Below are positions 1 through 6,851 of a stretch of DNA of 35,738 nt, one piece after another; the first letter of the stretch is position 1, and each line of letters opens with the position of its first letter. The DNA comes from an uncultured Dehalococcoidia bacterium (GTDB taxonomy: Bacteria > Chloroflexota > Dehalococcoidia > Lucifugimonadales > UBA1127). The translations under genes were made by a program, and so were the position numbers. The notes under the pieces are model-generated. The model had not been told where the DNA came from, searched no databases, and saw only the letters and a list, made by a program, of their open reading frames with translations. Where the stretch lies: assembly GCA_913049785.1 (NCBI GenBank), contig CAJWXP010000021.1, positions 1-35,738 of the forward strand, written 5' to 3'.

Positions 1-201
1 CTTGAGGACGCCGGGAGTTCGCTCGACAATGTCCTGACGGCGACCTGCTGGCTCACAGACGTTGCCAACGGGCCCGCATTCAATGAGGAGTACGCCAAGT
101 ATTTCACGGCAGACAAACCCGCCAGAGCCACAGTGGAGGCAAAGCTGATGGGTCCAGACTTGCTGGTGGAGATCATGGTCACCGCCTGCATTCCTGACTA
201 G
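1..201 (+). CDS. RidA/YjgF-family protein, C-terminal part
   Basis: The window opens inside a gene read in frame 1 that ends with TAG at 199-201. The 66 visible residues match the C-terminal half of RidA (2-iminobutanoate/2-iminopropanoate deaminase) proteins. The pattern is AGSSLDNVLTATCWLTD, then FNEEYAKYF, then the hallmark ARATVEAKL and a final strand LVEIMVTAC. RidA proteins are small trimers that hydrolyse reactive enamine/imine intermediates from PLP enzymes. The conserved Arg in the PARATVE segment, which binds the substrate carboxylate in the family, is present. The N-terminal half lies outside the window, so the subfamily cannot be decided. Confidence 0.88.
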   Translation, partial: LEDAGSSLDNVLTATCWLTDVANGPAFNEEYAKYFTADKPARATVEAKLMGPDLLVEIMVTACIPD

Positions 202-252
202 TGACCTCAGGGTTGTCGGCTGCGGTATCCCATTACAAGGGAGCGATAGTCT

Positions 253-702
253 TTGGGCGTTCATGAACACCTGATAGATGATGAGCGGATCGTGCTTCAG
301 CACCCTCCGTTCTACCTAACTACCCATCGCCTGTTGCGGAGCGAGGATCTGAACGGTAGCGACTCCTTTCGCGAGATTCCGCTGCTGGGCATGACGGAAG
401 TCGAGAAACTCCAGGTGACCGATCACAAGATCATGTCGATCGGTGCGATCCTGGTGGTCTCCTGTGTCATCCTGATGGCTACCTGGGGCTTGTTCACCGC
501 CTTCTTTGGGTTGATAGCCGGGGTCGTCGCTCTGGTGTGGGGCTCAAAGGGTAAAACGACGGGCTATCAGGTGAAGTCGCCTCGGATATCGGAGAGCGAT
601 CTGGATATGTGGCGCCTGCCGAACTGGGGCGCTGACAACTTTGTTGAAAAGCTCCAGACCATCGTCACTGAAAATCAGAATTCCCATCCCCAGCGATACT
701 AA
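253..702 (+). CDS. Small membrane protein with bacterial PH-like domain
   Basis: This 149-residue protein probably starts at TTG 253, with AGGGAG about ten bases upstream. Residues 1-60 contain the pattern of bacterial PH-like domains: an acidic stretch followed by ERIVLQHPPFYLTTHRLL and a strand REIPLLGMTEVE. Two closely spaced hydrophobic segments follow (about 61-80 and 82-96), then a polar cytosolic tail. Proteins with this layout often hold a PH fold at the membrane; the ligand is unknown. The gene is not clearly linked in function to its neighbours. The PH assignment is by pattern and is moderately sure; the existence of the gene is more certain. Confidence 0.65.
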   Translation: MGVHEHLIDDERIVLQHPPFYLTTHRLLRSEDLNGSDSFREIPLLGMTEVEKLQVTDHKIMSIGAILVVSCVILMATWGLFTAFFGLIAGVVALVWGSKGKTTGYQVKSPRISESDLDMWRLPNWGADNFVEKLQTIVTENQNSHPQRY

Positions 703-799
703 GTATTCGCAAATGCGGGCTTGTACGTGCAAGGATACAGGTATACGTTCTCAGGGCTTCAGACACAGCTAGCGACAGACTTGATACCAGGAGACGAAC

Positions 800-1954
800 A
801 TGATTCGAAGCACAGATAGAATACGGACAATGCACGCAGGCACTCTGCCGAGGTCCAACGATCTGCGGGACATGGTCGTCGCCAAAGAGAGTGGACAGGC
901 TTACGACGAGGCCAAGTTCACCCAGCAGGTGCAGGCCACCATCAAAGAGAACGTCAAGCTGCAGATCGCATCGGGCATCGACAGCGTCAACGACGGCGAG
1001 GTCAGCAAGCTCAGCTTCACCAGCTACATCAGCGAGCGAATGGGCGGCATTGAAAAGCGAAAGCCAGCAGACGGCCCAGCCCCCTACGGCATCAACGGTC
1101 GTGACACCCAGGAGTTCGGTGAGTACTTCGCCAACAAGACGGGGTTCACCGGCCTCGGATCAAACCCGTCGTACTTCGTGACCGGCCCTGTTACCTACAC
1201 CGGCCAGGCAGCCATCAAAGCGGACATCGATAACTTTAACGTCGGCCTGCAGGGCGCCAGCCCGGAGGAGACCTTCCTCCCCGCCGTTACCCCCGGCACT
1301 ATGGAGCACTGGCTGAAGAACGAGTACTACAAGACCGACGAGGAGTACCTTTTCGCTCTGGCCGATGCCCTCCATGTGGAGTACAAGGCCATCGTGGATG
1401 CGGGATTCCTGCTCCAGATAGACGACCCTGACCTGCCCGATGCGTGGCAGATGTTCCCGGACATGAGCGTCAAGGAGTATCAGAAGTTCGCGGAACTGCG
1501 GGTGGATGCACTGAACCAGGCCATCGGTGACATCCCGGAGGAGAAGGTGCGTTTCCACACGTGCTGGGGGAGCTACAAGGGGCCCCACAAGTACGATGTG
1601 CCGCTGCGGGACATGGTCGACCTCATTCTGAAGGTCAAGGCCATCGGCTACTCCATCGAGGCGTCCAACCCCATGCACGAGCATGAGTGGATCGTGTGGA
1701 AGAACGTGAAGCTACCCGATGGCAAGGTGCTCATCCCCGGCGTCATCGGCCACGCCAGCGACTTCATCGAGCACCCGGAGTTGGTTGCGCAGCGATTGGT
1801 CCGTTATGCCAACATCGTGGGCAAAGAGAACGTCATGGCAGGTACGGACTGTGGCATCGGCTCCCGGGTGGGTCACGCTAAGATCTGTTGGGCCAAGTTC
1901 GAAGCCATGTCGGAGGGCGCGCGCATCGCCTCCAAGGAGCTTTGGGGCAAGTAG
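800..1954 (+). CDS. MetE-like cobalamin-independent methyltransferase (methionine synthase II family)
   Basis: This is a 384-residue protein with a GGAGA Shine-Dalgarno before ATG 800. It corresponds to the C-terminal catalytic barrel of MetE without the N-terminal substrate domain. The zinc-thiolate ligands seen in MetE can be placed: His253 and Cys255 in RFHTCWGSY, Glu287 in SIEASNP, and Cys351 in AGTDCGIGSR. Single-domain members are widespread and are usually annotated as 5-methyltetrahydropteroyltriglutamate-homocysteine methyltransferase-like. Many act on methyl donors other than folate, so the true methyl donor and acceptor are open. A strong terminator follows, and the gene looks monocistronic. 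Confidence 0.85.
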   Translation: MIRSTDRIRTMHAGTLPRSNDLRDMVVAKESGQAYDEAKFTQQVQATIKENVKLQIASGIDSVNDGEVSKLSFTSYISERMGGIEKRKPADGPAPYGINGRDTQEFGEYFANKTGFTGLGSNPSYFVTGPVTYTGQAAIKADIDNFNVGLQGASPEETFLPAVTPGTMEHWLKNEYYKTDEEYLFALADALHVEYKAIVDAGFLLQIDDPDLPDAWQMFPDMSVKEYQKFAELRVDALNQAIGDIPEEKVRFHTCWGSYKGPHKYDVPLRDMVDLILKVKAIGYSIEASNPMHEHEWIVWKNVKLPDGKVLIPGVIGHASDFIEHPELVAQRLVRYANIVGKENVMAGTDCGIGSRVGHAKICWAKFEAMSEGARIASKELWGK

Positions 1955-1980
1955 TTCTCAAAAACGCGGTCTTACTAACA

Positions 1981-2013
1981 AACGGCCCCTTGCATGAGGG
2001 GTCGTTCGTTTTT
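1981..2013 (+). terminator. Intrinsic terminator after the MetE-like gene
   Basis: A 10-bp stem (AACGGCCCCT with AGGGGTCGTT, one G-T pair) closes a six-base loop and is followed by CGTTTTT. It lies 27 bases after the stop codon at 1954. Confidence 0.85.
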
Positions 2014-2020
2014 GACCGCT

Positions 2021-2052
2021 ATGACAATAGATGATCACCGATTTTGTATAAT
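2021..2052 (+). promoter_or_regulatory. Possible sigma-70 promoter for the four-helix membrane protein
   Basis: A perfect -10 hexamer TATAAT lies at 2047-2052, 39 bases before the ATG. The best -35 match is ATGACA at 2021-2026 with a long 20-base spacer, so the -35 is weak. The site lies just after the preceding terminator, where a new promoter is expected. Confidence 0.4.
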
Positions 2053-2090
2053 AGCCTCCCCGCATCTCACACCAAGGGAGTATCGAAGTA

Positions 2091-2606
2091 ATGCTTGCCT
2101 TCACCGGTCTTCTCGCGGTATTTTTGATCTTTCTGTCCGGGCCTTACCACACGCTTCAAGGGCGGTGGCCGGAGCGCTGGGGCCATCGACTCTCAACCAC
2201 GGCCCACTCCAATGTCAGCGTGCTTGCCGCCGTGGCGGTGTTCGCGCACGTTGCGCCCAAGTTTGACCAGTTAGGTCCCGTTGTGGGCTGGGTTGCTACG
2301 GGCTTCTTTATCCTGACCGTTGTCAGTGGCCTCTACGGCATGCACATCGCCAAAGACCTCGTTGCCAGAGCGCGATGGATGAGACTCCAGGGTTGGTTTG
2401 CGTATGTGTTCTACGCCAGCTTTATCCCTCACCTCGTACTTGAACTAATCGGATTGCCGATCGTGTTTGCGGTAGTTATCGGGTGGTCCACATGGCGATG
2501 GAGGTCTAGAGTCCGCGAGAGGGTTAGTCGGATCAATTGGCCCTACTTCTCGGTAGAATCAGGGAGTATAGTGGTATCAAGATCACGCGATAGCGCAAGA
2601 TACTAA
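2091..2606 (+). CDS. Four-helix integral membrane protein of unknown function
   Basis: The gene encodes 171 residues, with AAGGGAG ten bases before ATG 2091. Four hydrophobic segments are visible, at about residues 2-18, 41-58, 64-85 and 100-128. Histidines lie near helix ends: in GPYHTLQ, ERWGHRLSTTAHSN, VFAHVAP, YGMHIAK and FIPHLVLE. Histidines placed this way in a small four-helix protein can bind haem or metal, as in cytochrome b561-like or ferric-reductase-like proteins, but no family was recognised and this is inference. The Arg-rich segment after helix 4 and the last 30 residues are polar and probably cytosolic. Confidence 0.6.
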   Translation: MLAFTGLLAVFLIFLSGPYHTLQGRWPERWGHRLSTTAHSNVSVLAAVAVFAHVAPKFDQLGPVVGWVATGFFILTVVSGLYGMHIAKDLVARARWMRLQGWFAYVFYASFIPHLVLELIGLPIVFAVVIGWSTWRWRSRVRERVSRINWPYFSVESGSIVVSRSRDSARY

Positions 2607-2636
2607 TGAGTACGCCAATCACCAGCAAAGGATTAG

Positions 2637-3530
2637 ATGATGAGTATGAGCAATGGGTCTGATGAAGAAGCGCTGGAATTCACGTTGAAATACAACCCCC
2701 CGATGGATCTTGTCGCGGCTGAGAAGGCTTTGAAGGAAGCCAAAAGAATCTTGGATCAGTTGGGGGTAGTCTTTTTGCTCTCTTCTGGAACCTGTATGGG
2801 TGCAATCCGGGACAACGCGTTTATCCCGTGGGACGACGATATTGACCTGATCTCTGTGATCGGTATCAACGGTTTCACGTATGAATCTGTGGATACCGCA
2901 ATAGCGACGTTCAGAGAAAACGGATATTTCGTGTATGAGAGTAACGGTACTAAGAGCAGGTCTTTTTCGATGATAAAGGACCATGTTAGGACTGGGTGGG
3001 ATTGCTACCACATCATAGACGAAAACGTATGGGTGTATCCAAGGACGCAGATCCCAGCCAAGTTGTTCACTCAGCCGAAAGAGATCGAGTTTTTGAATGA
3101 GAAGTTCCTAGTGCCCAATCCACCGGAAGAGTACCTCCGACGTAAATATGGCGAGGAGTGGAGAACACCAAAGAGGCCAGGGGAGTACGAAAAAGACGTG
3201 GTGAGCCAGATGCCTTCCGCGGAGTTGGGAGGTGAACCGGCCAGGGTCAAAATCCTTGACGAACAAGGCAACCCCGTAGCTGGAGCCGAGGTCGTGCTGG
3301 CCGGGGGTGGTAGCTCCGAGACCGATGACTCTGGCTACGCCGATGTCATTCTGGCGGGCGCCGATTGGTATGCACTGGTCATCCGCTACCCGGAGCATGA
3401 AAAGGTGTTGTACATGGAAGACCTGGAACCGGGTAAGACGTACGTGTACAGAGCGGACTTTGAGGCCACAGTTGCCCGGAACGTGCCAGGACAAACCGGG
3501 ACACTGGGTAACGTCCTAACGCGGGAATAA
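2637..3530 (+). CDS. LicD-type nucleotidyltransferase-fold protein with C-terminal carboxypeptidase-regulatory-like domain
   Basis: This 297-residue protein has AAAGGA six bases before ATG 2637. Residues 25-175 match the LicD family: a leading helix, LLSSGTCMGAIRD, then FIPWDDDIDLIS carrying the metal-binding acidic cluster, and a late PPEEYLRRKYGEEW. LicD/fukutin-type proteins transfer phosphocholine or similar phospho-alcohols to surface glycans. From about residue 200 there is a second domain with the pattern VKILDEQGNPVAGAEVVL, GYADVIL and LEPGKTYVY. This is typical of the beta-sandwich CarboxypepD-regulatory/CnaB-like fold. No signal peptide or membrane segment is seen. The fusion is unusual. 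There is no glycan-synthesis neighbourhood, so the acceptor is unknown. The first half looks less GC-rich than its neighbours. Confidence 0.72.
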   Translation: MMSMSNGSDEEALEFTLKYNPPMDLVAAEKALKEAKRILDQLGVVFLLSSGTCMGAIRDNAFIPWDDDIDLISVIGINGFTYESVDTAIATFRENGYFVYESNGTKSRSFSMIKDHVRTGWDCYHIIDENVWVYPRTQIPAKLFTQPKEIEFLNEKFLVPNPPEEYLRRKYGEEWRTPKRPGEYEKDVVSQMPSAELGGEPARVKILDEQGNPVAGAEVVLAGGGSSETDDSGYADVILAGADWYALVIRYPEHEKVLYMEDLEPGKTYVYRADFEATVARNVPGQTGTLGNVLTRE

Positions 3531-3547
3531 GCCTGTCTGGGCGCTCA

Positions 3548-4534
3548 CTAAAGCGTCACGATCGTCCCGGTCCTAGCAGCTTCGTAGAGAGCAACGACGG
3601 TACGTACGTGGTTGCGACTCTCCTCCAACGCCAGGAAGCTGGGAGCACCGTCAAGGATGGCGGCGTTCATGTCCTCAACTTCTCCCAGGTATAACGGTGT
3701 TTCCGGAACCACTACCTCTTTTGATGAGCCATCGACTCCATGGAAGAGCATCTCCCGCCCATCATCCATCCTGACGAACGGTCGGTTAAGCGACAGGCGA
3801 CCCTCCGTACCGAACACCTCCACCAGCGTATGCGAAGGGTTGATGAAGCTGGAGGATATCTGGGCAAGCTTGTCGTCTGCGTAATGCAGTTGCCCTGTGA
3901 ACACCTCGTCCACGCCGGTCTCGCCGATGAACTGCTCCGCTGATACCCGCTCCGGCGGACCGCCCATGACCATCTGCACAAAGCTTACGGGGTACACGCC
4001 CACGTCCCATAGAGACCCACCGCCGAACTCGGGCGTGAGACGGATGTTGCCGTCGCGCTGGCTCATCTTGTAGCAGTGGACAGCCCTGACCAGAGAAACA
4101 TCGCCTAGACGGCCATCACGAATCCATTGCTGAGCCAGCTTCGTCTGCGGGTGGTGCCGGTACATGAAGGCCTCGGCGAGCACGAGCCCCGACGCGTTCC
4201 TGGCGGCGATCATCGCGTCGACTTCTTCAACGGTCAGCGCAAAGGGCTTCTCACAGAGCACGTGCTTCCCACTCTGCAACGCCTTGACCGTCCACTCCGC
4301 GTGAAGGTGGTTGGGAAGGCCGATGTACACGGCGTCGACCTCGTTTGAATCCAGCATTTCCTGATAGCTACTGAAGGCTGTTCGTATTTCCCACTTCTTC
4401 GCGTATGCAGTCGCTGCTTCCTGACTTCGACTGGCTACAGCAACCAGTGCTCCACGCTCGGATGCACGGATCGCAGGGATGAGGTCTTTGTTGATATCGG
4501 CGGTAGAGAGGAGACCCCAGCGGACATTGGCCAT
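3548..4534 (-). CDS. Gfo/Idh/MocA-family NAD(P)-dependent oxidoreductase
   Basis: The start chosen is ATG 4534, five bases after GGAGGG on the minus strand. An upstream in-frame extension to 4711 exists, but it lacks family similarity and would overlap the divergent peroxiredoxin start. The 328-residue product begins MANVRWGLLSTADI, the Rossmann strand. It continues with AVASRS, VDAVYIGLPNHLHAEWTVKAL and the family motif HVLCEKPFAL with the catalytic Lys of EKP. The C-terminal half is the alpha/beta substrate domain (GGSLWDVGVYPV). Members oxidise sugars, inositols or related compounds, and the substrate cannot be read from the sequence. The gene converges on the LicD gene with only 17 bases between stops. 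Confidence 0.85.
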   Translation of the reverse strand: MANVRWGLLSTADINKDLIPAIRASERGALVAVASRSQEAATAYAKKWEIRTAFSSYQEMLDSNEVDAVYIGLPNHLHAEWTVKALQSGKHVLCEKPFALTVEEVDAMIAARNASGLVLAEAFMYRHHPQTKLAQQWIRDGRLGDVSLVRAVHCYKMSQRDGNIRLTPEFGGGSLWDVGVYPVSFVQMVMGGPPERVSAEQFIGETGVDEVFTGQLHYADDKLAQISSSFINPSHTLVEVFGTEGRLSLNRPFVRMDDGREMLFHGVDGSSKEVVVPETPLYLGEVEDMNAAILDGAPSFLALEESRNHVRTVVALYEAARTGTIVTL

Positions 4535-4710
4535 GTAACCCTCCAGGTTCGGCTTGATGCTTGGCTCATCGAACCTCGATATTGTAGTCACGTTTGACGC
4601 TGCGTCAACGAAGGGAGTTGCGGGTGGAGAGCAGTAGGCAGATACTGTGGCCTTACTCGCATCAGTCATGACGTTCGATTTAATGGATAAATACCATCTA
4701 GGAGACACCA

Positions 4711-5172
4711 ATGGCCAACGTAGAGATAGGCTCCCAGGCCCCGGACTTCACACTGGATGATTGCTATGGCAACACCGTTTCGCTGAGTGACCTCAAGGGG
4801 AAGAAGGTGCTGCTGTACTTCTACACCAGCTCCGGCGGCGGTAACTGAACGCGCATGGCTCTCGGGTACCGGGAGAACGCAGACAAATTTTCCGCCAAGA
4901 ACCTGGTGGTCTATGGCATGAACGACAAGGATGCTGATAGCGCGCGTGAGTGGATAGAGAAGGAACATCTACCCTTCGTGGTGCTCCTGGATCAGGATAG
5001 GAGTGTAGGGATAGCCTACGGGATGTCGGAGGCGTCGGCAGAGCGATATGTTGCCAACAATGCTGAAGGGCGCCGACCCGCTGTGGTGATCGACGAAGAT
5101 GGCTTGATCGCCGCTTGGGAGCCCGACATGAACACTGTGGAGCAGATCGATAGCCTGATCGCCGGGCTCTAG
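4711..5172 (+). CDS. Selenocysteine-containing peroxiredoxin (BCP/AhpC-TSA type)
   Basis: Reading through an in-frame TGA at 4846-4848 (codon 46) gives a 153-residue thioredoxin-fold peroxiredoxin. ATG 4711 has AGGAGA six bases upstream. The N-terminal part [33 protein letters not shown] is typical of the family. In E. coli BCP the peroxidatic Cys is residue 46 in FYPKAMTPGCT. Here [11 protein letters not shown] has the same spacing and puts TGA at exactly that residue. The usual resolving Cys five residues later is absent, so the enzyme would be of the one-Cys/Sec type and need an external thiol. The rest ([44 protein letters not shown]) continues uninterrupted to TAG. It probably reduces peroxides in the cytosol. 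Without Sec insertion only a 45-residue fragment would be made. Confidence 0.82.
4849..4880 (+). promoter_or_regulatory. Candidate bacterial SECIS hairpin of the peroxiredoxin gene
   Basis: Ten bases after the TGA, CTCTC (4859-4863) pairs with GGGAG (4871-4875), leaving loop GGGTACC. Two further G-C pairs can form within the loop. The outer GCG (4851-4853) can pair with CGC (4878-4880) across an internal loop. GG at the top of the loop starts 16 bases after UGA, at the near edge of the range known for SelB-bound bacterial SECIS elements. Prediction by eye; not tested thermodynamically. Confidence 0.55.
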
Positions 5173-5190
5173 CCAAACCCAGTAAAAGAC

Positions 5191-5216
5191 AACAGCCCCT
5201 CGAAAGAGGGGCTGTT
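5191..5216 (+). terminator. Terminator of the selenoperoxiredoxin gene
   Basis: A perfect 11-bp stem (AACAGCCCCTC with GAGGGGCTGTT) with a GAAA tetraloop starts 19 bases after the stop. The T-tract is short (GTTTCTG). Confidence 0.8.
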
Positions 5217-5231
5217 TCTGTGGTGGCTGTG

Positions 5232-5306
5232 TGGTAGCGGGGGGAGGATTCGAACCTCCGACCTTTGGGTTATGAGCCCAACGAGCTGCCGCTGCTCCAC
5301 CCCGCG
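5232..5306 (-). tRNA. Initiator tRNA-fMet (CAU)
   Basis: The minus strand folds as a 75-base cloverleaf including an encoded CCA. The arms are acceptor CGCGGGG/CCCCGCT, D stem GAGC/GCTC, anticodon arm TTGGG-CTCATAA-CCCAA with anticodon CAT, and T arm GGAGG-TTCGAAT-CCTCC. Initiator hallmarks are present. Position 1 is C and does not pair with position 72 (T here, usually A), and the anticodon stem ends in three G-C pairs (GGG/CCC). The D stem also has A11-T24. It stands alone between a terminator and the divergent acuC region. Confidence 0.93.
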
Positions 5307-5462
5307 ACGGGCTGCCCTTCAGGGAAGGACGTATCCTCTACTGTACACTGATAGCTGAAGACCGTCTAGTCCGAAATTCGTTGCGCTTGCCCTAAATCCC
5401 CTATCCTCGCTATCCTGCTCCCATGAATAACCACAGGGAATTGGGGTCCAAGGCTTTTCCCC

Positions 5463-6632
5463 ATGAGTAACCGTCAGGTCACACGGGTCCAGGGTGATGC
5501 CCTGGCCGCTTTCGTGTACGACGACCGGCTCACCCGCCACGTCCTTAGCGACACCCACGTCTTCGTCCCGGCTCGACTTCGCTACACGTACGAGCTGCTG
5601 AACGCTTTCGGCGCGTTTGCTCTGGACAACGCAAAGCTTACTGGCCCACGCCAGGCACTTGTTGAAGAACTGAGCTCCTTTCACACTGCCGAATACATCG
5701 AGGCCGTTGAGGCTATCGCCAAGGGAGGGCGCCTATCGGACGCCCCCACCTACGGCTTCTCCCCCGGCGGCGATAACCCGATCTACGCCAGCATGTACGA
5801 ATCAGCGCTGTGGACGACCGGCGCGTCCCTGACCGCCACGGAGGAGATCCTGAGCGGTCGGTGTTCTGTCGCGGTGAACTTCTCCGGTGGGCTGCACCAC
5901 GCCATGTCGGGCCACGCCTCTGGCTTCTGCATCTTCGATGACCCGGTGGTTGCGATAAAGCAGATGACCTCTGCTGGCGCTCGCGTGGCCTACGTGGACA
6001 TCGATTGCCACCACGGTGACGGCGTTCAAGCAGGTTTCTACGGGACCGACCAGGTGCTGACCATATCGCTGCATGAGTCGGGCGAGTTCCTTTTCCCTGG
6101 CACGGGCTTCGTGCAGGAGTTGGGCATTGGCGCCGGGAAGGGCTATGCCGTCAACCTGCCCCTCTACCCGTATACCGATGACAATACATACCTCTGGTCT
6201 TTCCTGGAGGTGGTGCCGCCCCTGGTGGCGGCGTTCAAGCCAGACGTGCTGGTCACGCAGCTCGGTATAGACACCCACGTCCTTGACCCCATCACCCACC
6301 TGCGACTCACCGTTCAGGGCTACACCCGCGTCGTGCAGGAGCTGGCTCAGCTATCGCCGGGGAAATGGCTGGCGTTGGGCGGTGGCGGCTACAACATCGG
6401 CGCTGTGATGCGGGCGTGGACGCGAGCCTATGGCGTCATGCTGAACCACGAGTGGCCGCAGGACCTTCCGCAGTCGTTTCGATCGGAGTACGACCTCGAC
6501 CGTCTCGACGATCCCGAGCAACCGCCGCTATCCCCTGACGTTGCAGAGCAGGTGTGGAAATACGCAGAGAACAGCGTCGCAGAGGTGAAGCGGAGCATAT
6601 TCCCTGCCCATGGCCTATCGGCGCTGGCATAG
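5463..6632 (+). CDS. acuC: AcuC-like class I histone-deacetylase-family hydrolase
   Basis: The 389-residue frame matches the zinc-dependent deacetylase fold of AcuC and related acetylpolyamine or acetoin-utilisation proteins. Visible catalytic features are GGLHHAMSGHASGFC with the His145-His146 pair, VDIDCHHGDG with zinc ligands Asp181 and His183, the third ligand Asp270 in QLGIDTHVLD, and the glycine loop ALGGGGYN. AcuC enzymes deacetylate protein lysines, notably acetyl-CoA synthetase in Bacillus; the substrate here is not shown. ATG 5463 is immediately followed by a dispersed repeat, so residues 2 to about 14 (SNRQVTRVQGDAL) are repeat-derived. The next in-frame start, GTG 5514, would cut into the first beta strand (AAFVYDDRL). 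The ribosome site before ATG 5463 is weak (AAGG). The function call is firm; the start is moderate. Confidence 0.87.
   Translation: MSNRQVTRVQGDALAAFVYDDRLTRHVLSDTHVFVPARLRYTYELLNAFGAFALDNAKLTGPRQALVEELSSFHTAEYIEAVEAIAKGGRLSDAPTYGFSPGGDNPIYASMYESALWTTGASLTATEEILSGRCSVAVNFSGGLHHAMSGHASGFCIFDDPVVAIKQMTSAGARVAYVDIDCHHGDGVQAGFYGTDQVLTISLHESGEFLFPGTGFVQELGIGAGKGYAVNLPLYPYTDDNTYLWSFLEVVPPLVAAFKPDVLVTQLGIDTHVLDPITHLRLTVQGYTRVVQELAQLSPGKWLALGGGGYNIGAVMRAWTRAYGVMLNHEWPQDLPQSFRSEYDLDRLDDPEQPPLSPDVAEQVWKYAENSVAEVKRSIFPAHGLSALA
5467..5505 (+). repeat. Dispersed palindromic element, copy 1 (at the acuC start)
   Basis: GTAACCGTCAGG at 5467-5478 is followed by CGGGTCC and the hairpin CCAGGG-TGATG-CCCTGG at 5489-5505. 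The hairpin faces acuC. The element starts four bases after the ATG used by the acuC frame, so the copy lies inside the predicted coding region. Confidence 0.8.
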
Positions 6633-6646
6633 TCGCCACCACGAAC

Positions 6647-6675
6647 TTGACGAGACATAAAGTGAAGTTTATAGT
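6647..6675 (+). promoter_or_regulatory. Sigma-70-type promoter after acuC
   Basis: TTGACG at 6647-6652 and TATAGT at 6670-6675 are separated by exactly 17 bases. Five of six bases match the consensus at -35 and four of six at -10. Transcription would start near 6682 and run into a strong terminator at 6787-6816 before reaching the arylsulfotransferase gene. No other gene starts between them, so the promoter would drive a leader or a small RNA. Confidence 0.5.
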
Positions 6676-6786
6676 TTGGTTGTTATAAATTTCGCAAACC
6701 AGACTCTTTGTTGTTGCTGTTGTTGCCTTACAGGGGTACGTGGATAGTGCGTTAAACATCAGCAACATCGCCAGAATCGTCTGCAG

Positions 6787-6816
6787 CCCCTGCCAGAGTA
6801 GCAGGGGTTTTTTATT
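6787..6816 (+). terminator. Intrinsic terminator, possibly an attenuator, before the arylsulfotransferase gene
   Basis: CCCCTGC (6787-6793) pairs with GCAGGGG (6801-6807), followed by TTTTTTATT. It lies 154 bases after acuC and only 35 bases before ATG 6852. A second CAGGGG at 6731-6736 could compete for the left arm, which would allow an antiterminator. It may equally be the plain terminator of acuC. Confidence 0.8.
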
Positions 6817-6851
6817 GCAAAACCTAAGTGAAACCAATCGGAGGAACAGTC

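Noticed and set aside
4535-4711. N-terminal extension of the Gfo/Idh/MocA protein to 4711
   Set aside because: No family similarity; a better ribosome site precedes ATG 4534, and the region is the shared intergenic space with the peroxiredoxin gene.
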